From CAYUCJ01 sp049282265 (GTDB lineage Bacteria > Desulfobacterota > DSM-4660 > Desulfatiglandales > Desulfatiglandaceae), in NCBI GenBank assembly GCA_049282265.1, contig JBAPTR010000003.1, positions 16,998 through 80,997 of the forward strand: 64,000 bases of DNA, read 5' to 3'. Shown here in pieces: positions 17,270 to 25,055 of the stretch. The notes under the pieces are model-generated. The model saw nothing but the letters and a program-made list of their open reading frames with translations. It did not search any database and was not told where the DNA came from. Position numbers and translations under genes: made by a program. The first letter of the stretch is position 1; every line of letters begins with the position of its first letter.

Positions 17270-18316
17270 TCATTTTTCGGGTTCCCGAACACTGTTCACG
17301 AGATCGTCCCGTCGTTTCCTGGCCAACTCCCGCTTGTCGGCCACCTCATCGGATTCATCCACGATTTCACGGCCCAGGATCTCTTCAAGGATGTCCTCGA
17401 GGGTGATGACACCGGCCATGCCGCCATATTCATCAAGGACTACGAAGAGGTGCTGCCTGAGCTCCAGGAACTCCGCCAATACCCGATTCAATGCGGAGGT
17501 TTCAGCGACAAAATGGACGGGTCGCATGAGCTCTGCCAGGCCTACTTCTTCTCTTCCGTGGGAAAGGGCGATGAAGAGTTCCTTTGTGAGAACAATGCCG
17601 ACCACGTCCTCCTGGTCGCGATCATAAACCGGAAATCGGCTGTGTTCCCACTTTGTGGCCATTTCACAGGCCTCCTTCAAAGTGAGATGCTCGTTGAGGG
17701 AAAAAATAACGGTTCTGGGAGTCATCACGTCCCTGGCCGTCTTGTTCTGAAGGGTAAGGATGTTTTCTATGGCCTTTTCCTGGTAGGGTCTTATCCCTCC
17801 CGAATGGAGGCTCATGCGTGCCATGATCCTGATTTCTTCCGGCGTGATGGCCTCCTCAACCTGCCCCCTGGTAATGAGGCCTGTCACCATACCGCTGAGC
17901 CAGACGACGGGCGTCATGAGAAATATGAGGGCCCGGAGAGGATAGGCCACCAGGGGGACCAGGGATCTTCCGTAGATGACCCCGGCGGTCTTGGGGACGA
18001 TTTCCGAAAAGATGAGAATGGACAGGGTGAAAAGGGCGGAGAACCAGACCAGGGACTGGTGTCCGAATACGATGCCGGCCGCCGACCCGGCAAAGGCGGC
18101 GCCTGCAGTGGCGGCGATGGTGTTGAGAGAGAGGACGGCGGCTATGGGCTTTTGCACATCACCGCGCATCTTCTGAAACAGGATGGCCGTCTTTTTCCCT
18201 GTCCTGGCCGCGGCTTCCACATGTCCCCGGGGAACGGAATAGAGAACCGCCTCGAACAGAGAACACACGGCGGATATGAATAATGCCAGACCTACCGCAA
18301 GCACCAGTTGAGTCAT
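17270..18316 (-). CDS. CNNM/DUF21 membrane protein with paired CBS domains
   Basis: 348 residues. An N-terminal DUF21 (CNNM) domain has four hydrophobic segments (LVLAVGLALFISAVCSLFEAVLY; ILIFSEIVPKTAG). It is followed by two CBS domains (RDVMTPRTVIFSLNEHLTLKEAC; VVLDEYGGMAGVITLEDILEEILG). Such proteins (CorC/HlyC relatives) are implicated in magnesium or cobalt export; the older hemolysin label is misleading. The CorC_HlyC C-terminal domain is missing and the protein ends with a charged tail. I start at ATG 18316, with GAGGAGG 11 bases upstream; a further ATG lies 12 codons earlier. Confidence 0.85.
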   Translation of the reverse strand: MTQLVLAVGLALFISAVCSLFEAVLYSVPRGHVEAAARTGKKTAILFQKMRGDVQKPIAAVLSLNTIAATAGAAFAGSAAGIVFGHQSLVWFSALFTLSILIFSEIVPKTAGVIYGRSLVPLVAYPLRALIFLMTPVVWLSGMVTGLITRGQVEEAITPEEIRIMARMSLHSGGIRPYQEKAIENILTLQNKTARDVMTPRTVIFSLNEHLTLKEACEMATKWEHSRFPVYDRDQEDVVGIVLTKELFIALSHGREEVGLAELMRPVHFVAETSALNRVLAEFLELRQHLFVVLDEYGGMAGVITLEDILEEILGREIVDESDEVADKRELARKRRDDLVNSVREPEK

Positions 18317-18387
18317 GATTGATTCAGCCTCCTCTATAGCTCGTTGGTTCAAAGTTCAAAGGTTCAGGGTTCACGGTTCAGACCCTC

Positions 18388-18712
18388 CCATTGGTTTGCG
18401 TGCACGTCCCTTAGCGTGATAGATGACTTCTATCGAAGTCGTCTTATTCACCGGACCTCAGGAGGAGAACTTGAGGGTCTTTTTCTGACGCTTTCTCATA
18501 GTGCACTTGCAACTCACTTCTGCATGGACGACTATTTGGGATTCACTACTATCAAACCCTACGCGCTTCTGTGACGTACCGCTGAATCCCAAATCGGCGT
18601 CCATCCCCTCCGGAGTGTTTAGAAAGCATTTGAAAAAGATTGTCAGGTTCGGTTCCTCTTCCTTCCTCATAGTTTGCCGAACATGGCGTAAACCAGCTTC
18701 CAACGAAGTCAT
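18388..18712. repeat. Long-palindrome dispersed repeat, copy A
   Basis: Fills most of the 414-base gap between the CNNM gene and the mobA stop. The inner arms (ATGGACGACTATTTGGGATTCA region and its complement ending GGCGTCCAT) and the outer arms (TTTTTCTGACGCTTTCT; AGAAAGCATTTGAAAAAG) form one long imperfect hairpin. The right end CAGCTTCCAACGAAGTCAT is shared with the copies at 53.3 and 57.4 kb. The left 50 bases (CCATTGGTTTGCGTGCAC...ATGACTTC) are shared with the 53-kb copy. Just outside, 18347-18381 is a run of short GTTCA/GTTCAAAG repeats. No protein-coding sequence was recognised. Confidence 0.8.
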
Positions 18713-18730
18713 CAACTTTGAACCGGTTGT

Positions 18731-19321
18731 TTACATCTCTTCAAGATCCTCGGGCCGGTTGATGTTGAAAAAGGAGCGCAGGTCCGGGTCGAATTTCCGG
18801 ATCTCAACCTCATCGACATACCGTGTTGAAACCGCCTCAAAAAAGCGGATAATCTGATACTGGTGATTGCCGATAAGTCCTTCCACCGCCGGAAGACAGG
18901 TCTGCCGGTAGATGGCGTGAAGGGCCTCCAGTTTCCACCCCACCCTGGGGACCACGGCATCGTGATCGTTTGCAATTCCTGCCATATGCGAAATGAGGGC
19001 CGGGTTCAAGTGGGGCATATCACAGGCCACGAAAAATCCCGCTTCCGTAGGGATGCACTTGAGGGCCGTGTAGATGCCTCCCAGGGGACCCAGTCCCTTG
19101 ATAAGATCCTGGTACATGGGGAGCTGAAGGTGGGCGTACTCCCGGGGTGTGTTTGTGATGAGGATGATGTGATCAAAGAGTCCGTTCAGTACGCGGATCA
19201 CATGCTCGATAAGGGGAACGCCTTCCACCTCCGCCAGGGCCTTGTTTGCGCCGTAGCGGCTGCTCTTTCCGCCGACCAGGATGACACCTGAGATATCTTT
19301 ATGAAGCATGGCCTTTGACAT
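18731..19321 (-). CDS. mobA: Molybdenum cofactor guanylyltransferase
   Basis: Attaches GMP to molybdopterin to make the bis-MGD cofactor of formate dehydrogenases and related oxidoreductases. 196 residues with the nucleotide-binding start GVILVGGKSSRYGANKAL (LAGGxSxRMGxDKA in the family), GLGPLGGIYTAL, the metal-binding FFVACDMPHLN and C-terminal FFNINRPEDL. The order fdhD-mobA on the same strand with 14 bases between them is a natural formate dehydrogenase maturation pair. The start could also be the ATG four codons downstream. Confidence 0.92.
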   Translation of the reverse strand: MSKAMLHKDISGVILVGGKSSRYGANKALAEVEGVPLIEHVIRVLNGLFDHIILITNTPREYAHLQLPMYQDLIKGLGPLGGIYTALKCIPTEAGFFVACDMPHLNPALISHMAGIANDHDAVVPRVGWKLEALHAIYRQTCLPAVEGLIGNHQYQIIRFFEAVSTRYVDEVEIRKFDPDLRSFFNINRPEDLEEM

Positions 19322-19335
19322 TTGTCATTTCATTA

Positions 19336-20151
19336 TCAAAACCCTTCAATCCTTCTGACATGGCTGTGGATCCTGTTCGAATGCTTGGCAAGATCGATGA
19401 GGGTCACGTTATAGATCTTGGCGGCCTCCACGGCCCGGGACGTGGGGCGGGACATGGCCACGAACACGGGTATTCCCGCCCTGGCCGTTTTCAGGAGCAT
19501 TTCCAGGCTGGCCCGGCCACTGGAGATGAGAACCTTGTCGTCCCTGGGAATGCCCTTGAGGATCGCAGCCCCGATCACCTTGTCCACGGCGTTGTGCCGT
19601 CCCATGTCCTCACTGAAAAATACGGCCTCGGCCTTTCCGTCAAGGAGCATGGCGGCATGCGCTCCACCGGTGCGCCAGTAGAGCTTCTGGCACTCCTCAA
19701 GCCTCACCGCGCAGGCCTCCACCACACCCATGGGGAAACGGTGTCGGCTCCTGACCCTGTTGAGGGCACGGTTCAACTCACCATAGTTCTGCTTTCCGCA
19801 TACACCGCAACTGGAGAAGGACATCCGCTTGTCCGGGCCGGTTGAGGCCTGAAGAAGGGGGGCCTTCAGGGTGACATGGGCCACCATGACCTCGTCCTGA
19901 TCTCCGGGTTCCCTTGATAGAATGCGGCATTCCCTGACATCGGAGGGGGTTTCGATCATGCCTTCGGTAAAGAGGAAGCCGAATACCAGTTCCCTGATCT
20001 GGTCCGGGGTGCACATGATCAGGGTCTGCGTGCCCTGATTGATACTGATCTCGAGGGGGGTCTCCACGAGCAGGTCGGTGGGCTCCGGAGACATGCCACC
20101 GTCTTTGAAGGTGAAAGATCGCACCGTCTTGAATGTATCATTTATTGTCAT
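19336..20151 (-). CDS. fdhD: Formate dehydrogenase accessory sulfurtransferase FdhD
   Basis: Transfers sulfur from cysteine desulfurase to the molybdenum cofactor of formate dehydrogenase. 271 residues with the functional loop SSCGVCGK near 113 (both cysteines of the CxxC), RTGGAHAA near 158, EDMGRHNAVDKVIG near 180 and SSGRASLEM. mobA follows immediately. No formate dehydrogenase structural gene is in the window. The region just upstream is taken by the GACAGGAT-bounded cassette, which begins 10 bases before this start. Confidence 0.94.
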   Translation of the reverse strand: MTINDTFKTVRSFTFKDGGMSPEPTDLLVETPLEISINQGTQTLIMCTPDQIRELVFGFLFTEGMIETPSDVRECRILSREPGDQDEVMVAHVTLKAPLLQASTGPDKRMSFSSCGVCGKQNYGELNRALNRVRSRHRFPMGVVEACAVRLEECQKLYWRTGGAHAAMLLDGKAEAVFFSEDMGRHNAVDKVIGAAILKGIPRDDKVLISSGRASLEMLLKTARAGIPVFVAMSRPTSRAVEAAKIYNVTLIDLAKHSNRIHSHVRRIEGF

Positions 20152-20160
20152 TTTCTTCTC

Positions 20161-20632
20161 GACAGGATAAACAGGATCTACCCGATTTTTTCGTTTAGTT
20201 TCTTGATCTTCCGTCTAATCTCAACTTGCCTTTCTCCGAAATTAAGGAGCAATCCCACAGGTTTTCCCGTGGCCACAAGGTAATTGACCAATTGAACCTC
20301 ATGGGTTTTTGCTATTCGAGTCACCGATTTCAGCTCTACAATCAAAATATTGTTGACAATGATATCGGCAACAAAATCTCCAACGATTTCAACTTCATGA
20401 TAGACTGTAATAGGTTTCTGCGATTCCGCATTAAGACCGGCCTTGCGCATTTCCATGAGCAAGCATTTTTCATAGACACTTTCAAGAAATCCAAACCCCA
20501 TCATATTATAGACGCGATAGGCACAACCGATTATCGCCGCCGTTATGGGTTCATATTCCATGGCATTTCCAAAAAGTTTTTCTGTTCTTTTTATCATTTG
20601 AAACAGTATCCGGTCTATCCTGTTATCCTGTC
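20161..20632. mobile_element. Putative GxxExxY cassette bounded by inverted repeats
   Basis: The left end GACAGGATAAACAGGAT (20161-20177) and the right end ATCCTGTTATCCTGTC (20617-20632) are inverted complements differing by one base deletion. Between them lies only the GxxExxY gene, whose stop codon directly abuts the left end. The unit sits precisely between mce (stop at 20640) and fdhD (start at 20151). The same ends bound the gene-free element at 46504-46809. Mobility is inferred from these shared ends; no transposase is present. Confidence 0.55.
20178..20597 (-). CDS. GxxExxY family protein
   Basis: 139 residues. GFGFLESVYEKCLLMEM contains the family signature G-x-x-E-x-x-Y, followed by VGDFVADIIVNNILIVELKSV, which has the D...ELK spacing of PD-(D/E)xK-like nuclease folds. 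A terminal GLLLNFG is also typical. The family is abundant and multicopy in deltaproteobacteria, cyanobacteria and planctomycetes; its function is unknown. The base composition is visibly more A+T-rich than in neighbouring genes, which fits acquisition as a unit. No ribosome site stands out at the ATG. Confidence 0.88.
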   Translation of the reverse strand: MIKRTEKLFGNAMEYEPITAAIIGCAYRVYNMMGFGFLESVYEKCLLMEMRKAGLNAESQKPITVYHEVEIVGDFVADIIVNNILIVELKSVTRIAKTHEVQLVNYLVATGKPVGLLLNFGERQVEIRRKIKKLNEKIG

Positions 20633-20639
20633 AGATATT

Positions 20640-21044
20640 TTACTCCCTCTCGCAGAGTTCCACCAGGACCCCGCCGGTCTCCTTGGGGTGGATGAAGGCG
20701 ATGCGGGCACCACCGGCCCCTTTCCTGGGGGTTGCGTCGATCAGACGGACCCCCTTTTCCTTCAGCTCCGCCAAGGCCTCCTCGATATTTTCCACGCGGA
20801 AGGCAATATGCTGGATGCCTTCCCCGCGGGATTCGATATACTTTGCCACGGGACCGTCATCGTGGGTGGATTCCACCAGTTCCAGCTCGCTGTCCGTGAT
20901 GGGGAGAAAGGCCACGTTGACCTTTTGATCTGCAACGTTTTCAATCCCCGCGATATTCAGGCCGAGGATATCGGTGTAAAATTTCCCGGCCTGGGCAATA
21001 TCCTTTACCGCCACTCCGATGTGATCGATGTGTTTAATCTTCAT
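20640..21044 (-). CDS. mce: Methylmalonyl-CoA epimerase (VOC family)
   Basis: Racemises methylmalonyl-CoA in the propionate/succinate route. About 134 residues: MKIKHIDHIGVAVKDI gives the first VOC beta-alpha-beta unit with the metal histidine, IQHIAFRVENIEEAL starts the second, and the protein ends with FIHPKETGGVLVELCERE, which supplies the last glutamate ligand. ATG 21044 with GAGGAGGAATC immediately upstream is clearly the start; the longer upstream frame is not protein-like. The family includes other VOC enzymes, but this length and the KETGGVLVEL ending are typical of the epimerase. Confidence 0.88.
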   Translation of the reverse strand: MKIKHIDHIGVAVKDIAQAGKFYTDILGLNIAGIENVADQKVNVAFLPITDSELELVESTHDDGPVAKYIESRGEGIQHIAFRVENIEEALAELKEKGVRLIDATPRKGAGGARIAFIHPKETGGVLVELCERE

Positions 21045-21273
21045 GATTCCTCCTCTCGTCGGTAAAATCTTCCTCCATTGCGGGACACAATACCTTCCCT
21101 GTATCCCCTTGGTCAAGGGGCTTTTGAGGGCGGAAATGAATCGGATCCCTTGCATTCATGCCATGCGGTTCTTAAAATAAAAGCACAAAAACCAAGAAAA
21201 AAGACATTTATTCGCGAGAGAAAAGGGTATGCAACCCGGAAATATTGAGCTGATTCGATGAAAGGACGATGCC

Positions 21274-21525
21274 ATGAAAAACGATCCATTCGGGTTTGTC
21301 CCTCCGAACCCTCCTTCCACACAGGAAAGGCAGGCCGACTTTGATCAACTGGAGGCCCTGGAACTTTACTGCCCCACTTGCCGGCAGGCGGTGCCGGTCA
21401 GGAAATTCCTGCTGCTGATCCTCCCCGACGGTGACAAATACGAATACCGCTGCCAATACTGTGGGACCAAGGTGGGGGGCAAGATGGACAAGTCGGGACA
21501 GTACTACGGGGTCCTCAACCGTTGA
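21274..21525 (+). CDS. Small zinc-ribbon protein
   Basis: 83 residues with two CxxC knuckles, CPTC near 33 and CQYC near 60, spaced as in a zinc ribbon. A proline-rich N-terminus (FGFVPPNPPST) precedes them. A weak ribosome site (AAAGGACG) lies just before the ATG. Small soluble proteins of this type are found in deltaproteobacteria, with no assigned function. Convergent with the MerP-like gene. Confidence 0.7.
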   Translation: MKNDPFGFVPPNPPSTQERQADFDQLEALELYCPTCRQAVPVRKFLLLILPDGDKYEYRCQYCGTKVGGKMDKSGQYYGVLNR

Positions 21526-21567
21526 GGCAGCACTGTCCCGGCTTTTTAAGGAAGAAGATACCCGGGG

Positions 21568-21888
21568 TTATTTGATAAATTTCGGTGGCGAGTCAGGAGG
21601 ATATCCCCCTTTGCGTAACTTCTTCGCAATTATGTCGGGGTTTGTCTTTGTATCATCATAGGTAATAGTCGCAATGTGGAGTTGTGCGTCGGGTACCACC
21701 TTTATTATCCCCTCTACTTTTTTCAGGATATAACTTACCCTGTCGGCCGTGGCCGGTCATTCACATCCGGGAATGGAGAACTCAATCACCCGCTCCGCCG
21801 CAAGTACGGGCTGCACGGAGGCTCCCAGGACCAAGAGCCCTGCAAAAAGCATTGCAAAAAGAACGGCAAGCTGGTTTCTTTTCTTCAT
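21568..21888 (-). CDS. Candidate selenoprotein: MerP/HMA-like periplasmic protein with in-frame UGA
   Basis: The minus strand has a very strong ribosome site (AGGAGG, 5 bases before ATG 21888) and a signal peptide (MKKRNQLAVLFAMLFAGLLV...VLA), then VIEFSIPGCE, a TGA at 21759-21757, and an uninterrupted frame to the TAA at 21568. The part after the TGA reads like a heavy-metal-associated domain: ADRVSYILKKVEGIIKVV then ATITYDDTKTNPDIIAKKL and GGY. Aligned to HMA domains (MxCxxCxxxV), the UGA falls on the first metal cysteine, giving a Cys-Glu-Sec motif, and the second cysteine is lost. Downstream of the UGA a short stem (CAG/CTG) presents GGT 18-20 bases after it, as bacterial SECIS loops do. 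If not selenocysteine, this is a pseudogene with one nonsense mutation. Confidence 0.6.
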
Positions 21889-22214
21889 TTTTTCCTCCTA
21901 TGTTTGAGTGTTGTGGTTTTTTCTTGGGCTTATTGTATCCTAATCTAAGTCCTCTCTTTAGTATGTGCAAGGGCGTTTCTCCATGTGGGAGGAAGCAGAT
22001 CAGCTCAATTGGCCATTCTTTCACGGAATGGCATTTATAGATTTGTCGGGTATCCTGGAAGATCCTTACACTTCCCGGCAACATCTTTTTCGAGACTCCT
22101 CAACCCTCAAGGGAGAGCACCGTCACGGTCACTCTTTCTCCCGCCGGGAAAACGATGAAAACCCGTCGGCCTTCTCCGTGAACCGAAGTTCCCGGGCGAG
22201 CTATTGCAATCAGA
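21889..22214. other. Intergenic region upstream of the MerP-like gene
   Basis: No convincing gene. The minus strand has a -10-like TACAAT near 21936-21941 that could drive the MerP-like gene. A 7-bp stem (GCCATTC/GAATGGC, 22012-22032) is present. A second imperfect 8-bp stem (CCGCCGGG/CCCGTCGG, about 22141-22169) lies just past the threonine aldolase stop, without a T-run. Confidence 0.4.
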
Positions 22215-23252
22215 TTAGCGGAGGACCTTTCTGAGGAGTGCGGCAAATCCCGTGATGTCCCCCTCGGTGGTGTCAAAGGAGGTCATCCACCGAACGATGG
22301 ACCGTCCTTCATCCCACACGTAGAAAAAATATTCCCGGCTAAGGGATTGGATATGCTCGCGGGGAATCGCGGCGAAGACGGCATTTGCGTCCACCGGCTG
22401 GGTGATGGTGATACGGGGGATGTTGCGGACTTCCCGTTCCAGAAGTGCGGCCATGTTGTTGGCGTGTTCCGCGTTCCTGCGCCAGAGATCGTCGGTGAGG
22501 AGCGCTTCAAACTGTACGGCAATGAAACGCATCTTGGATGCGAGCTGGGCACCCTGCTTTCGGATGAATTTGAAATCCCGGGCCAGGTCAGGTCTGAAAA
22601 AGACCACGGCCTCACCGAACATGACCCCGTTTTTGGTTCCCCCGAAGGAGAGCACGTCCACGCCCATATCCCTGGTGATTTCCCGGAGACCCGTCTTGAG
22701 GGACACGGCGGCATTGGAGAGCCGTGCCCCGTCCAGGTGCACAAAAAGGCCGTTTTCATGGGCAAATCGGGTAATCGCCTCGACCTCTTCGGGCCGGTAG
22801 ACGGTCCCCAGTTCGGTTGCCTGGGTGATGGAGACGACCCTTGGCTGGGTGTGGTGTTCGTTTCCCAGTGCGTGCAGGTGCGGCCTGATCCGATCGACCG
22901 TGATCTTCCCGTTTTCCGTTGAAATGGGGAGGAGCTTGCACCCGGTGAACTTCTCCGGGGCACCGCACTCATCCTCGTTGATGTGGGCGGTCTCGGCGCA
23001 GATGACCGCCTGGAAAGAGTCAGTCAGGGCCTGGAGGGAAAGGACATTGGCGCCGGTCCCGTTGTAGACAAAGAAGACCTCCGTTTCCTCTCCAAAGGTT
23101 TTCTTGAACTTTGCGGCGGCCGATTCGGTGTAAGGGTCGTCTCCGTAGGCCACCGCGTGGCCCTGGTTGGCCCGGCCGATGGCATCAAGGACGACGGGAT
23201 GGACACCCGCGTTGTTGTCGCTCGCAAAGCCTCGCCTACTGCCTGCAATCAT
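22215..23252 (-). CDS. ltaE: Low-specificity L-threonine aldolase (PLP enzyme)
   Basis: Cleaves threonine or allo-threonine to glycine and acetaldehyde. About 345 residues of the fold-type I beta-eliminating lyase family: FASDNNAGVHPVVLDAI at the start, VYNGTGANVLSLQAL near 65, HLDGARLSNAAV near 170 and the PLP lysine in SFGGTKNGVMFG near 200. I start at ATG 23252, 4 bases after the stop of the FG-GAP gene; a start 13 codons earlier would overlap it. Two-gene run with the FG-GAP protein. Confidence 0.9.
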   Translation of the reverse strand: MIAGSRRGFASDNNAGVHPVVLDAIGRANQGHAVAYGDDPYTESAAAKFKKTFGEETEVFFVYNGTGANVLSLQALTDSFQAVICAETAHINEDECGAPEKFTGCKLLPISTENGKITVDRIRPHLHALGNEHHTQPRVVSITQATELGTVYRPEEVEAITRFAHENGLFVHLDGARLSNAAVSLKTGLREITRDMGVDVLSFGGTKNGVMFGEAVVFFRPDLARDFKFIRKQGAQLASKMRFIAVQFEALLTDDLWRRNAEHANNMAALLEREVRNIPRITITQPVDANAVFAAIPREHIQSLSREYFFYVWDEGRSIVRWMTSFDTTEGDITGFAALLRKVLR

Positions 23253-23256
23253 CTTG

Positions 23257-24888
23257 TCACTGCCCTTTGGCCGCACCCTCGTTGAAATCAAACCACATGA
23301 TGCGGCTGGATCCCTTTCCTATATTGCTCAATGTCCCCTTTTGTGCCGCAAGAAACAGCCGTTGCCCTACCACTTGCATATCTGCGAGGGCATAGTCTAT
23401 CTCCCTGGTGTCCCAGCCGGGGGAGAGGCCCGCTCCCCCTATTTTGTATGCAAGGAGCTTCGATTTGACATAGACCTTCATATCTTCGATGTATTTAATA
23501 AAGGCGATATTCTTGATGGCTATCAGGTCCTTTTTTCCGTCCCCATCGATATCCATAATGACCGGCCTGGCCTCGAAGGAAACCCAGTGCAGCGGCTGTT
23601 CAGGATGTGTGTCATCCATCAGGACCCTGTTGTTTGTGCCGCCGATACGCCTCTCTTCGGTCCATAGCACGCTTCCATCACCGTTCCAGATATGGAGGGC
23701 ATCACCTTCCCCCAGTCCGATCAGTTCGGGGTTTCCGTCTTTGTTGATATCATAGAGGATCAGGCTGTAGAAACGAACCCCCTTGAGGGCAGGGAACTGT
23801 CGCACTTCCCGCGTTTTACCGGCCCCATCGTATTCGAGCTGGGATATCCTGCCGCTGAAAAAGGCACCCGTCCGCGAGTTCTGGAAGAGCAGTCTGGGTC
23901 TGCCGCCCCGGGCATCCCTGACGGCGGAAAGGTGCCCTTCCCGGCGGAAGAGCTGCCGGAAGGTTCCGTTCCACTCGTACACGGTGGTACGTGCCCGCAT
24001 GCTATAGAAGCTGACCAGATAGATTTCCGCCTTCCCGTTTCCATCCACATCCCCAACGGAGACCCGAATAAAATCTTCCCCGATCGCCGTCTTCAGACTG
24101 TCCTTCATCTGGAACGTTTCACCCTTCTTGCCATAGATACGGAGTTCGTTCCTTCCAAGCACCACCAGTTCCGTATTGCCGTCACCGGTGAGATCACCCG
24201 CGTCGAACGACTCCACTGTCATATGGAGGGAGATCCTGCCCCGGGGTTCAAACGCCCTCGGTTGCCGGGTGCTGCGGAAAAACCCCTCCTCCCCTTCCGG
24301 GACGGCTCCACCCTCTTTTCCCAAAGCCGCAAAGAGGCCTGAAGGTGTTTCCGGCATCCCCCGGTTCTCCGAAAGGCCCACCACTCCCCTCGTGGGGGCG
24401 CGTCTTCCTTCAACAATCGCGCGGAAGCGGTTCGCCACATCGGCGATCCTGGGGATGAACTGGTCTTCGGTCACGGCCTCGGTGACCGGCGTCAGCGCGG
24501 GCGGGGTTTTGGTCAGGTCCAGGAGGGAGAGATCCATGCTGGACCCGCCACCCATGGTGGTGATGCTGCCGAAGACGGCATAATCGGCCTTGAGTTTCCT
24601 GGTGACTTCCTCGACCCGTTGCCGGGTGATCTTTCCGCTTTTTTCGTCCGTGGTGAGGAGGGAGCTGAAGCTATCTTCCGTGACCACATCCAGCCCGCCG
24701 CCGGAAAGGCGCGACAGGAACATGGTCCTGAGACCCTGACGAACATACGCCTGCGGGTGCTCCGCATAGATGGCGAGGGGGAAGAGGACCAGGGTCCGGC
24801 TGGCGGAAAAGCCAGACCCGGGAAGGAAGAGCGTAAGCATCAGGAACAGGATACACAGGCCTGGGAATGTGGCAATTTTTCTGATCAT
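23257..24888 (-). CDS. Secreted FG-GAP/VCBS-repeat protein
   Basis: 543 residues. A signal peptide (MIRKIATFPGLCILFLMLTL) is followed by a domain of about 150 residues resembling outer-membrane regulator or TolB-type N-terminal folds (FPLAIYAEHPQAYVRQGL; ADYAVFGSIT). Then at least four calcium-loop FG-GAP repeats follow: DAGDLTGDGNTEL, SVGDVDGNGKAEI, LYDINKDGNPEL and IMDIDGDGKKDL, consistent with a beta-propeller. Probably periplasmic or outer-membrane associated. No enzymatic motif. The start at 24888 is chosen for the signal peptide; the 41 codons before it are not protein-like. Confidence 0.78.
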   Translation of the reverse strand: MIRKIATFPGLCILFLMLTLFLPGSGFSASRTLVLFPLAIYAEHPQAYVRQGLRTMFLSRLSGGGLDVVTEDSFSSLLTTDEKSGKITRQRVEEVTRKLKADYAVFGSITTMGGGSSMDLSLLDLTKTPPALTPVTEAVTEDQFIPRIADVANRFRAIVEGRRAPTRGVVGLSENRGMPETPSGLFAALGKEGGAVPEGEEGFFRSTRQPRAFEPRGRISLHMTVESFDAGDLTGDGNTELVVLGRNELRIYGKKGETFQMKDSLKTAIGEDFIRVSVGDVDGNGKAEIYLVSFYSMRARTTVYEWNGTFRQLFRREGHLSAVRDARGGRPRLLFQNSRTGAFFSGRISQLEYDGAGKTREVRQFPALKGVRFYSLILYDINKDGNPELIGLGEGDALHIWNGDGSVLWTEERRIGGTNNRVLMDDTHPEQPLHWVSFEARPVIMDIDGDGKKDLIAIKNIAFIKYIEDMKVYVKSKLLAYKIGGAGLSPGWDTREIDYALADMQVVGQRLFLAAQKGTLSNIGKGSSRIMWFDFNEGAAKGQ

Positions 24889-24991
24889 ATCTGGGCCTCG
24901 TGACTGCTGGGGTTGGGTTGCTGAAAGACTTGAAAACGGCTTTTTATAGCACGAACGGCCCACGTCGTCAAGCACGGCGGAAAATTGCCAT

Positions 24992-25024
24992 AAAAAAACC
25001 CGGGGCGGCACAGCCCCCGGGTTT
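24992..25024 (-). terminator. Rho-independent terminator of the porin gene
   Basis: Read on the minus strand, AAACCCGGGGGC pairs with GCCCCGGGTTT across a short loop and is followed by seven T residues. It begins 32 bases after the porin stop codon. Strong GC stem with a proper T-run. Confidence 0.85.
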
Positions 25025-25055
25025 GTTGAAAAGGCGCTCTTTGAATCAAGAGGGC

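Noticed and set aside
18347..18381. Short GTTCA/GTTCAAAG repeats taken as an attachment site or microsatellite
   Set aside because: Imperfect and very short, with no integrase nearby; noted only as a flank of repeat copy A.
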